A stretch of 20,778 nt of DNA, taken from assembly GCA_002791435.1 (NCBI GenBank), contig PFXB01000085.1, positions 8,624-29,401 on the forward strand, written 5' to 3'. Shown in pieces: positions 15,342 through 20,778 of the stretch. The notes beneath the pieces are model-generated. The model made no database searches and was not told where the DNA came from. It saw only the letters and a list, made by a program, of their open reading frames with translations. Every line of letters starts with the position of its first letter. The first letter of the stretch is position 1. The DNA comes from a candidate division WWE3 bacterium CG_4_9_14_3_um_filter_43_9 (GTDB lineage: Bacteria; Patescibacteriota; CPR3; GCA-002780085). The position numbers were made by a program, and so were the translations under genes.

Positions 15342-16067
15342 ATGGGTAATAAATTCCAGAATTTTCCTAAATCATGGAAAACCAAGTCCAAGCCGCATCT
15401 TTTTTGTCCCGGCTGCGGACATCCTATTGTGCTGAAAATGTTGGGTCAGGCGATTGACGAGATGGAAATTGCTAAAAAAACCGTCTTTCTAATTGATATC
15501 GGCTGTTCGCTTTTGGCCTGGGATTTCTTTAATCTGGATACCTCCCAAACCCATCACGGGCGTACCATTCCTGTGGCAGTGGGTTTCAAGATGGCCCGGC
15601 CGGATTCTTTGGTTATCGCCTATGTGGGAGACGGAGGAGGTTACGCTATTGGTTTGCAGCACACCTTGAGTGTTGCTTTGCGCAATAATCCAATCACTAC
15701 CATTTTAGTCAATAATACCAATTACGGAATGACAGGCGGGCAAATGGCTCCGACTACTTTACTTGAAGAGAAAACATCCACTACTCCTTTAGGTCGGCAA
15801 ATTGATATTCACGGACAAACTATAAAAGGACCGGAAATTCTGGCCGGTGTTGTTGCCGACAGCGCTTATGTGGCGCGAGGATCAGTGAGGCAGCCGCTGG
15901 TTTTGAAAAATTATCTCAAACGTGCGCTGCAAACTCAACTTGAAAAGCAGACCTTTAGTTTTGTCGAGGCACTTTCATTTTGTCCAACCAACTGGAAGAC
16001 AGCTGCCAAAGAGACCTTGGAGCAAATAGAAAAGCTTGAGGAGCAGTTCGTATGCAAAGAATTTTGA
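15342..16067 (+). CDS. korB: 2-oxoacid:ferredoxin oxidoreductase, beta (TPP) subunit
   Basis: A 241-residue thiamine-diphosphate-binding beta subunit, partner of the alpha subunit upstream. Key marks are the iron-sulfur/TPP-associated CPGCGH (22-27), DIGCSLL (52-58), the Mg-TPP motif GDGGGYAIGLQH (96-107) with NNTNYGMTGGQMAPTT (124-139), and FVEALSFCPTNW near the C-terminus. The length is a little below the usual 270-300. The start is preceded by AAGGT (15332-15336), five bases before ATG 15342. The last 16 bases overlap korC. Its separation from korA by an unrelated reading frame is unusual, since these two genes are normally adjacent. Confidence 0.94.
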   Translation: MGNKFQNFPKSWKTKSKPHLFCPGCGHPIVLKMLGQAIDEMEIAKKTVFLIDIGCSLLAWDFFNLDTSQTHHGRTIPVAVGFKMARPDSLVIAYVGDGGGYAIGLQHTLSVALRNNPITTILVNNTNYGMTGGQMAPTTLLEEKTSTTPLGRQIDIHGQTIKGPEILAGVVADSAYVARGSVRQPLVLKNYLKRALQTQLEKQTFSFVEALSFCPTNWKTAAKETLEQIEKLEEQFVCKEF

Positions 16068-16528
16068 TAGCCGGTGAAGGCGGCCAGGGCGTACAGCTCA
16101 TTGCCGAAGTTTTAGCCCGGGCTGCAGTCAAGATAGGTAAGAAAGCCACCTATATTCCCAACTTTGGTGTTGAACAGCGGGGTGGGGTGTCTTTAGCTTT
16201 TGTCATCCTTGACGAAAGGTCAATTTCCTATCCGAAGTTTTTAAAAGCTGATTATTTAGTAGTGATGACAGAGCGTGCTAAAAAACGCGTCGAGTCCTTT
16301 CAAACTTCAGACACCAGCTATTTGGACGCCACCGCTTATAATTTTCAGGGAATTCCCAATCAAGCCAAAAATATGTATGTTTTAGGGAGATTAGCTCATC
16401 TTTTAGGCGGCCTCGATTTTAATGTTTTGTGGGACACCATCGAAGAACGCATCGGTTCCAAATTCCAAAAGGATCCTCAATTGAGAAAAGACGACTACCG
16501 GGCCCTAAAGAAAGGATATGAGGATTAA
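16052..16528 (+). CDS. korC: 2-oxoacid:ferredoxin oxidoreductase, gamma subunit
   Basis: A 158-residue gamma subunit of the 2-oxoacid:ferredoxin oxidoreductase, a catalytic-domain family associated with CoA binding. The N-terminal glycine-rich motif ILIAGEGGQGVQLIAEVLA (4-22) and the following YIPNFGVEQRGGVSLAFV are characteristic. It is somewhat short against the usual 170-190. The start lies 16 bases inside korB, with GAGGAG (16038-16043) eight bases upstream, so it is translationally coupled. The ferredoxin-like subunit begins two bases after its stop. Confidence 0.92.
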   Translation: MQRILIAGEGGQGVQLIAEVLARAAVKIGKKATYIPNFGVEQRGGVSLAFVILDERSISYPKFLKADYLVVMTERAKKRVESFQTSDTSYLDATAYNFQGIPNQAKNMYVLGRLAHLLGGLDFNVLWDTIEERIGSKFQKDPQLRKDDYRALKKGYED

Positions 16529-16530
16529 CA

Positions 16531-16779
16531 ATGGATGACGATTATAAAACTAAAAGTTTTTCCCAACAAAGCAAGACGTGGAGCGTTTCTTACGGATTAT
16601 GTAAAAGCTGCGGGCTGTGTATTGCAATATGTCCACAAAAATGTATCGTGCGGTCAAAAAATGCGGTAGGGATATACGGAGATCCAAGTGTCGAGGTTGA
16701 GATCGAGAAGTGTATTTCCTGCGGCCAATGCGAGCTTATCTGTCCAGAGGCAGCCATTAAAGTTAGTCGTAAAAAGTAA
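16531..16779 (+). CDS. korD: 2-oxoacid:ferredoxin oxidoreductase, delta (2x[4Fe-4S]) subunit
   Basis: An 82-residue two-cluster ferredoxin-like delta subunit. Two cysteine motifs are complete: C24-xx-C27-xx-C30-xxx-C34 in CKSCGLCIAICP and C61-xx-C64-xx-C67-xxx-C71 in CISCGQCELICP, each followed by the usual proline. It should pass electrons from the TPP site to external ferredoxin. Ribosome site GAGGAT (16520-16525) lies five bases before ATG 16531. With korA, korB and korC it completes a four-subunit enzyme. The same frame stays open after its TAA into the following elp3 frame. Confidence 0.94.
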   Translation: MDDDYKTKSFSQQSKTWSVSYGLCKSCGLCIAICPQKCIVRSKNAVGIYGDPSVEVEIEKCISCGQCELICPEAAIKVSRKK

Positions 16780-16836
16780 AGTTATGGCTGTCTTAATCTT
16801 TGTAGCAGCTGTGTAGAGCCTGAGAGTATTTCAACT

Positions 16837-18246
16837 TTGAATTCAACCGGTACCGAATTATCCATAATTCCAATGATGAAAAATGCGATCCGCACGCTTT
16901 CCGGCGTTACTCCGGTGGCTGTTTTAACCAAACCTTTTCCTTGTCCGGGAAGCTGCATTTATTGTCCGCACGAAGAAAATGTTCCGGTAAGTTATCTGGC
17001 TCAAGAACCGGCCGTCATGCGGGCCATCACCAACCGATATAATCCTTTCGATCAGGTTTCTTATCGCTTGAATCAATACATAAAAACAGGGCATATTACG
17101 CAGAAAGTAGAATTGATCATTTTAGGAGGAAGCTGGTCTTCCTACCCCTTCGAATATAGAAAAGAATTTGTCAAATCCTGTCTGGACGCCTTGAATAAGA
17201 AAAAGTCAGAGAGTTTTGAGGAAGCGGCAAGCATCAACGAGAAAGCTGAACACCGCATGGTTGGTTTAAGTATTGAAACGCGGCCAGATCTGATTACCCC
17301 CAAGGAAATTAGCAGGATGAGAAATCTGGGTGTAACCAAAGTTGAGCTTGGCGTGCAAACCACAGATGAGGAAATCTTAAAGTTGATTCGCAGAGGACAT
17401 GGGGTCAAAGAAGTCAAAAAAGCCACGCAGCTTTTGAAAGACGCCGGTTTCAAAGTTTTATATCATATCATGCCGGGGTTACCGGGAGCGTCTCCAAAAA
17501 AGGATTTAGAAGTTTTTGACATTCTCTTTCAAAATTCGGCCTTTCAACCGGATATGTTAAAGATTTACCCGTGCGTGGTTGTTTCTCAAACAGAGCTTTA
17601 TCATTGGTTTAAGGAGGGAAAGTATGTCCCTTATGCCAACTCTGAGCTGCTCGACTTGCTGATAAAAATAAAAGGCAAAATACCGCCCTACGTTCGTCTG
17701 ATGAGACTTTTTCGCGATATCCCGGCTAACTATATTCAGGGTGGATCGAAAAAATCCAATTTACGGGAGATAATCCGCGAGGAGTTGGAGCGCCGGGGAT
17801 TGGCGTGTCAGTGTATTCGTTGTCGTGAAATTCGCAACCAAACGCCAGAGAAAAATCTTACCCTCAAACGCATCAATTATGAAGCTTCGCAGGGAAGGGA
17901 GATATTTCTAGAATATATAGATAGCCAAGACCGCATTTATGCTTTATTGCGCCTGCGCATCCCTTCTTACGTTTTTAAGAAATCTGAAAGTCTTTTCAAA
18001 GTCCTGGGGAATTCATCCATTATCCGCGAGATTCATGTTTATGGCGTTTCAACGCCGCTTTCAAATAAAGGAAAAGTTCAGCATCGGGGATTGGGGAAAA
18101 AATTGATTGAAAAAGCGCAGGAAATTACACAGCGAGAATTCGGTCTTGGGAAGATGGCGGTGATTTCCGGAATCGGCGTCCGCGAGTATTATCGTAAATT
18201 AGGATTTAAACTCCAAGAAACTTACATGGTTAAGGAATTAAAATGA
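16837..18246 (+). CDS. elp3: Elp3-family tRNA U34 carboxymethyltransferase (radical SAM + GNAT)
   Basis: A 469-residue Elp3 homologue. Such proteins use radical SAM chemistry and acetyl-CoA to modify the wobble uridine of tRNA to cm5U. The radical SAM domain has CPGSCIYCP (C36, C40, C43), LIILGGSW (93-100), SIETRPDLI (145-153) and HIMPGLPG (210-217). A zinc-type CQCIRC (C324, C326, C329) follows, then a GNAT acetyltransferase domain with HRGLGKKLI (416-424) and GVREYYRKLGF (447-457). The N-terminal tRNA-binding extension of typical Elp3 is almost absent, and cysteine spacing is CxxxCxxC where many family members have a longer first gap. The TTG at 16837, with GAGAG at 16822-16826, is the likely start; ATG 16873 is the alternative. 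It overlaps the deacylase gene as ATGA. Confidence 0.9.
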   Translation: MNSTGTELSIIPMMKNAIRTLSGVTPVAVLTKPFPCPGSCIYCPHEENVPVSYLAQEPAVMRAITNRYNPFDQVSYRLNQYIKTGHITQKVELIILGGSWSSYPFEYRKEFVKSCLDALNKKKSESFEEAASINEKAEHRMVGLSIETRPDLITPKEISRMRNLGVTKVELGVQTTDEEILKLIRRGHGVKEVKKATQLLKDAGFKVLYHIMPGLPGASPKKDLEVFDILFQNSAFQPDMLKIYPCVVVSQTELYHWFKEGKYVPYANSELLDLLIKIKGKIPPYVRLMRLFRDIPANYIQGGSKKSNLREIIREELERRGLACQCIRCREIRNQTPEKNLTLKRINYEASQGREIFLEYIDSQDRIYALLRLRIPSYVFKKSESLFKVLGNSSIIREIHVYGVSTPLSNKGKVQHRGLGKKLIEKAQEITQREFGLGKMAVISGIGVREYYRKLGFKLQETYMVKELK

Positions 18247-18701
18247 AATCGGTCCGTGAATTAAAACAAAAAAAGATTAGTTTTAGTTTAAACAAGCACT
18301 CCGGTGATGCTTACAAGGCAAGCGAAGCGTCTCGCGAGCTTGGACTTAAATTAAGTCAAATCGTGAAAAGTATTCTTCTGGGTGATAAGAACGGTCATAC
18401 TGTTTTAGTCCTTTTACCGGGTGATAAGAAGATCGATGTTCAAAAAGTTCGTCGCCAAAGCGGCTTTGCCAAGCTCAGGCTCGCCGATCCTAAAATAGTT
18501 TTGGCAGTTTCTGGATACCAGGTTGGGTTGGTAACTCCTTTTGGATTAACCAAATCTATTCCTATCTTTATAGATCAAACGATTTTAAATTATGATGAGG
18601 TTGGAATTTCTTCAGGGGAAACGGGTTTAGAAATTATACTCAATCCCAATGAACTTTTGAAAGCTACCTTAGGATTAATCGGAGATTTCGTCCAGCAATG
18701 A
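18243..18701 (+). CDS. YbaK/EbsC-type aminoacyl-tRNA deacylase
   Basis: A 152-residue protein of the YbaK/ProX editing-domain family, which hydrolyses mischarged aminoacyl-tRNA such as Cys-tRNA(Pro) or Ala-tRNA(Pro) in trans. Family marks are the likely catalytic lysine K42 in QIVKSILLG, LLPGDKKIDVQKV (about 58-70), the LVTPFGLTKSIPIFID segment (about 98-113) and SSGETGLEIILNPNELL (about 122-138). Start ATG 18243 overlaps the elp3 stop (ATGA) with AAGGA (18232-18236) as ribosome site, so it is coupled to elp3. Which tRNA it edits cannot be told from the sequence. It ends the long rightward operon. Confidence 0.9.
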   Translation: MKSVRELKQKKISFSLNKHSGDAYKASEASRELGLKLSQIVKSILLGDKNGHTVLVLLPGDKKIDVQKVRRQSGFAKLRLADPKIVLAVSGYQVGLVTPFGLTKSIPIFIDQTILNYDEVGISSGETGLEIILNPNELLKATLGLIGDFVQQ

Positions 18702-18711
18702 ATTTCCTGAA

Positions 18712-18745
18712 AACGGCGATTAAATGACCGTTAATGACTATTTTT
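18712..18745. terminator. Weak hairpin between convergent genes
   Basis: AACGG (18712-18716) pairs with CCGTT (18728-18732), and a run of five T (18741-18745) follows after a short spacer. The stem is short and the T-run partly overlaps the converging gene, so terminator function is only possible. Confidence 0.25.
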
Positions 18746-18995
18746 GCATTACTTTGAAAACCAGGTCTCTCTTTTTAACCGGCCGATCGACTTTAATGGC
18801 TACGTCATCGCCTTTACGAGCGATGTTGACTTTTTGATGGTTTACCTCCATGGAGGAGGCGATCTGGGAAAATCCTTCATTTTTAGAGGTAAAGCGCAGG
18901 TGATCGCCAATTTCAAAGCTGTCAGATACCTCCAAAACTGCTACGGAAATCTTTTTAAAAACGTGTTTAACAAAGCCCACAATTTTTTCTTCCAT
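18738..18995 (-). CDS. EF-Tu domain-2-like (translation elongation factor-like) small protein
   Basis: An 85-residue stand-alone beta-barrel resembling domain 2 of EF-Tu-type GTPases. It shows KISVAVLEVSDSFEIGDHLRF-like spacing: an N-terminal V/I-rich strand pair, the IGDHLRF turn (about 29-35), SSMEVNHQKV (about 47-56) and KGDDVAIKVDRPVKKRDLVFKV to the end. There is no GTPase domain. Similar orphan domains occur in archaea and CPR bacteria; their function is not established to my knowledge. A very strong ribosome site AAGGAGGT (19011-19004) lies eight bases upstream, and the membrane-protein gene ends two bases before the start, so it is the third gene of the archaemetzincin operon. Confidence 0.82.
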   Translation of the reverse strand: MEEKIVGFVKHVFKKISVAVLEVSDSFEIGDHLRFTSKNEGFSQIASSMEVNHQKVNIARKGDDVAIKVDRPVKKRDLVFKVMQK

Positions 18996-18997
18996 GA

Positions 18998-19771
18998 TTA
19001 GATACCTCCTTCAGTTTTTTTTGAATCGTAATCGTTGCCGGTTTTCTCTTCTGATGAATGTTTCAGAGAACCTTTAATAATGAGCAGGTTGTTTTGGACA
19101 GTTAGGCTTTTAATATCAAGTTCCTGATTTTGATTTAAAACATTTCTTACTTGTTGCATCAAAGTCTCAGAAAACAGATTGATGACCGAAACCGGAAGAT
19201 TGAGGTTGCCGATTTTCCCCTCAATGAAGTTTAGAGAAATCTGATTCCGATCAATAGAAAACATTGCCTTCAGGTTGACTTCAGCCCGGATGGGACGGCT
19301 GATTGATAGATGCAGGTTTATTTTGTCGTCCTCAAAGGTGAGGTAAATTTTTTCGATTCCCATTTCGGAATACGGTACTTCCTGCAAAAGAGTATTCACT
19401 TCATCTTGGTTTAATTCTAAAGTAAAGTTTTCGGGATTTTCACTGATTTTTTGATTGATTTTATCTGTGATTTGGCCGACTTCTTGAGCAGGAGGAAGAA
19501 AAACTTCCGTCTGTAGATTGTGTTCTGACGGTAAATTCAATTGATCGGAAAGAATCGGGATGTGAATAATCCCGCTTTTGGCGACCACAAATATCACCAA
19601 GAATATACAAAATAATTGCATCAGAACAATAAAAAAAGCACAGGAGCTGCATGATGTCCAGACTATTCCCAGAATTTTTTTCAAAAAAGACGGTTTTTTA
19701 GGCTTTAATTCGGCAAGAGGTTTAATAGTTTCGGTTGAGATGGTGCCTTTTTCGATTTTAGTCTGTTCCAT
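18998..19771 (-). CDS. One-pass membrane protein with an extracytoplasmic domain
   Basis: A 257-residue protein with a basic cytoplasmic N-terminus (about 1-32), one long hydrophobic segment (about 34-64, with cysteines at 41, 44 and 55) and a large outer domain of about 190 residues. The outer domain alternates strands and helices; segments such as ENFTLELNQDEVNTLLQEV and YLTFEDDKINLHLSI recall the LmeA/YpmS-like lipid-binding-type folds, but I cannot assign a family. I chose ATG 19771 with GGAGG (19780-19776) four bases upstream; a TTG at 19774 would be too close to the ribosome site. Its start overlaps the archaemetzincin stop (TGATG), so the two are coupled. No function is proposed. Confidence 0.82.
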   Translation of the reverse strand: MEQTKIEKGTISTETIKPLAELKPKKPSFLKKILGIVWTSCSSCAFFIVLMQLFCIFLVIFVVAKSGIIHIPILSDQLNLPSEHNLQTEVFLPPAQEVGQITDKINQKISENPENFTLELNQDEVNTLLQEVPYSEMGIEKIYLTFEDDKINLHLSISRPIRAEVNLKAMFSIDRNQISLNFIEGKIGNLNLPVSVINLFSETLMQQVRNVLNQNQELDIKSLTVQNNLLIIKGSLKHSSEEKTGNDYDSKKTEGGI

Positions 19772-20319
19772 CAATCCTCCCTTGAATTCTTTTTTTTCAC
19801 ATCAAGGCAATTTTGACAGAATGAAGTTGATTTATAATCAGTATCGGCCAGTGAATTGGAGAAATGCATCACGCATGTTTTATTTGAGCAATGTCCCAAT
19901 CTAAAAAGATGACCAAGCTCGTGTATTGCCTCCTTGGCTACTCTTTGCCGGAAAAGATCGTCATTTCTTTTTTCTCCATAAAACTCTGTTTTCAAGCGAG
20001 TAATGGAAACGGCTGCTAGAGATTTTTGAGGAGAGGCTTCTCCAAAAACAAAATTTAAATGCGGGACATAAAGGTCAAAATCCACGACCAGAAGTTGGAT
20101 TTCAGAGGCTCGGTTTCGACTTTTCATTTTAACGAAAATTTTGTCAATCTGATATTGATTGCGTTTCCGGTTAAAGGCAAAATTGAAATCCAGAGGTAAA
20201 TATTCTTCGATTTTAACAGGCAACTCAAAATGATCCCGAATTTTTGCTTGAAGATTGCCAATTAAACTTGGAGATATATGATCAGAAAGAATGGTTATGG
20301 TTGAGGTTGACTGCTTCAT
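19771..20319 (-). CDS. amzA: Archaemetzincin-family zinc metalloprotease
   Basis: A 182-residue archaemetzincin, a metzincin-type zinc protease mostly known from archaea and with few bacterial members. The signature is present: HELGHLFRLGHC (133-144) with zinc ligands H133, H137 and H143 and general base E134, then C149-V-M151 (the Met turn), and C168/C171 for the second, structural zinc. One key residue differs: in HExxHxxGxxH the glycine is R140 (codon AGA), which is unusual because that glycine makes the turn needed by the third ligand. No signal peptide is seen, so it is cytosolic. A weak AGGA lies 11 bases before ATG 20319, and an extended -10 (TG at 20349-20348, TACAAT at 20346-20341) lies further upstream. 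It is first in a three-gene operon. Confidence 0.93.
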   Translation of the reverse strand: MKQSTSTITILSDHISPSLIGNLQAKIRDHFELPVKIEEYLPLDFNFAFNRKRNQYQIDKIFVKMKSRNRASEIQLLVVDFDLYVPHLNFVFGEASPQKSLAAVSITRLKTEFYGEKRNDDLFRQRVAKEAIHELGHLFRLGHCSNKTCVMHFSNSLADTDYKSTSFCQNCLDVKKKNSRED

Positions 20320-20355
20320 GGTTTAACGATTCCTAAACCAATTGTATCATACTTC

Positions 20356-20384
20356 TTGTCAAATTAAAAAATATTACGTACAAT
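20356..20384 (+). promoter_or_regulatory. Strong promoter of the small membrane-protein gene
   Basis: TTGTCA (20356-20361), a 17-base spacer and TACAAT (20379-20384). The -10 box overlaps the ATG at 20383, so that ATG cannot be used by this RNA. The next in-frame ATG (20392) is seven bases beyond the box, exactly where RNA should begin, indicating a leaderless message. Confidence 0.55.
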
Positions 20385-20391
20385 GGGATTA

Positions 20392-20676
20392 ATGCCCAAC
20401 GATAAATTAGAAAAGAAAATCAAAGATTCTCAAAGAGGCTCCGAGTCTAAATGGAGAGATATCGAAAACGCGCAGAATCTTTTAGAAGAAATAAAAGACA
20501 CTCAAGCTACGCTGATAAAAATTCCAGACAAGGTTGATCTGAAGCTTAAAAGTGGTTTCTTTTTTGGTTTTGCAGTCGGCATCGGATTTTGTATCGGTTT
20601 TCTAATCTCCTTGATGATTCTCTTGGGTTCAATCTCTTTTTACGTATACACTAAATTCCCACAACTGTTTAAATGA
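20392..20676 (+). CDS. Small coiled-coil/membrane protein of unknown function
   Basis: A 94-residue protein that I do not recognise. Residues 1-50 are highly charged and helical, with a heptad-like pattern around ENAQNLLEEIKDTQATLIKI. A glycine-rich hydrophobic segment follows (about 55-86, GFFFGFAVGIGFCIGFLIS onward), long enough for one, possibly two, membrane passes, with a short tail. The layout suggests a tail-anchored small membrane protein with the charged part in the cytoplasm. I chose ATG 20392 and not ATG 20383 because the latter lies within the -10 box of a good promoter. No ribosome site is present. It is divergent from the archaemetzincin operon. Confidence 0.7.
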   Translation: MPNDKLEKKIKDSQRGSESKWRDIENAQNLLEEIKDTQATLIKIPDKVDLKLKSGFFFGFAVGIGFCIGFLISLMILLGSISFYVYTKFPQLFK

Positions 20677-20704
20677 AGGTGGGTTACAAATCCTACCCTC
20701 ATTT
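20671..20704 (+). terminator. Hairpin after the small membrane-protein gene
   Basis: AAATGAAGGT (20671-20680) pairs with ACCCTCATTT (20695-20704) with one mismatch, spanning the stop codon. A T-rich stretch with TTTTTT (20720-20726) follows after a gap of about 15 bases. It is a plausible but imperfect terminator. Confidence 0.4.
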
Positions 20705-20738
20705 AAGTAAATTATCTTTATTTTTTCCAAGCTTAATA

Positions 20739-20759
20739 CCGTCCCGCATGGCGGGGCGG
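20739..20759. repeat. GC-rich hairpin repeat
   Basis: CCGTCCCGC (20739-20747), loop ATG, GCGGGGCGG (20751-20759): nine pairs with one G-T wobble. It is of the same GC-rich type as the hairpins at 2126-2189 and 6905-6939. Nothing else is seen from here to the window end. Confidence 0.55.
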
Positions 20760-20778
20760 ATGAAGCCAATCCGACGAA

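Noticed and set aside
16784..16816. Ten-codon hydrophobic ORF (MAVLIFVAAV) between korD and elp3
   Set aside because: No convincing ribosome site or attenuator structure; too short to support.
20383..20391. ATG at 20383 as start of the small membrane protein
   Set aside because: It lies inside the -10 box of the only good promoter, so it would not be in the RNA; ATG 20392 fits better.
1..20778. Alternative genetic code (TGA as Gly) as in some CPR lineages
   Set aside because: TGA ends ppsA, eno, korA, elp3 and other genes exactly where the families end, so the standard bacterial code applies.
1..20778. CRISPR arrays, tRNA or rRNA genes, prophage or intact insertion sequence
   Set aside because: No regularly spaced direct repeats, no cloverleaf-like segments in the gaps, and no transposase, integrase or phage structural proteins were seen.

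Overview
The window looks like a stretch of the chromosome of a streamlined, uncultured bacterium, most likely from the Candidate Phyla Radiation (Patescibacteria). This is inference from gene content; no rRNA or ribosomal-protein marker is present. Bacterial signs are RsmI, a class I fructose-1,6-bisphosphatase, GpmI, Shine-Dalgarno (SD) sites, -35/-10 promoters and TGA used as a real stop. Several families are more typical of archaea and CPR bacteria: bifunctional phosphoglucose/phosphomannose isomerase, fused ADP-forming acyl-CoA synthetase, Elp3, archaemetzincin and a stand-alone EF-Tu domain-2-like protein. Genes are tightly packed, with ATGA/TGATG overlaps and small GC-rich intergenic hairpins.

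Layout. 1-1928 (+): inositol-monophosphatase-like phosphatase and PGI/PMI, coupled. 1927-2234: a twin-hairpin element and GC-rich hairpins. 2235-4565 (+): PEP synthase, convergent with an orphan receiver-domain response regulator (4571-4939, -). 4940-5470: about 530 bp without a convincing gene, holding promoters, an IS200/IS605-like hairpin and an inverted second copy of the twin-hairpin element. 5471-10606 (+): enolase, then GpmI, FBPase and class I FBP aldolase. 10683-12794 (+): ADP-forming acyl-CoA synthetase, convergent with rsmI (-). 13486-18701 (+): a seven-gene run encoding a four-subunit 2-oxoacid:ferredoxin oxidoreductase with an unrecognised protein inserted between alpha and beta, then Elp3 and a YbaK-type deacylase. 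18738-20319 (-): archaemetzincin, a one-pass membrane protein and an EF-Tu-like domain protein, coupled. 20392-20676 (+): a small coiled-coil/membrane protein.

How it works together. PpsA, enolase, GpmI, aldolase, FBPase and PGI/PMI make up most of a gluconeogenic route from pyruvate to glucose-6-P or mannose-6-P. PGK, GAPDH and TPI are not in the window. The oxidoreductase turns 2-oxoacids into acyl-CoA plus reduced ferredoxin, and the neighbouring synthetase can recover ATP from the acyl-CoA. The window is therefore a central-carbon and energy cluster, with translation and tRNA functions (RsmI, Elp3, deacylase) woven into it.

The most interesting items are the two inverted twin-hairpin elements with a compensated base-pair change, the unknown protein inside the kor operon, a recurring arrangement that suggests leaderless first genes, and an archaemetzincin operon whose zinc motif has an Arg in place of the usual Gly.
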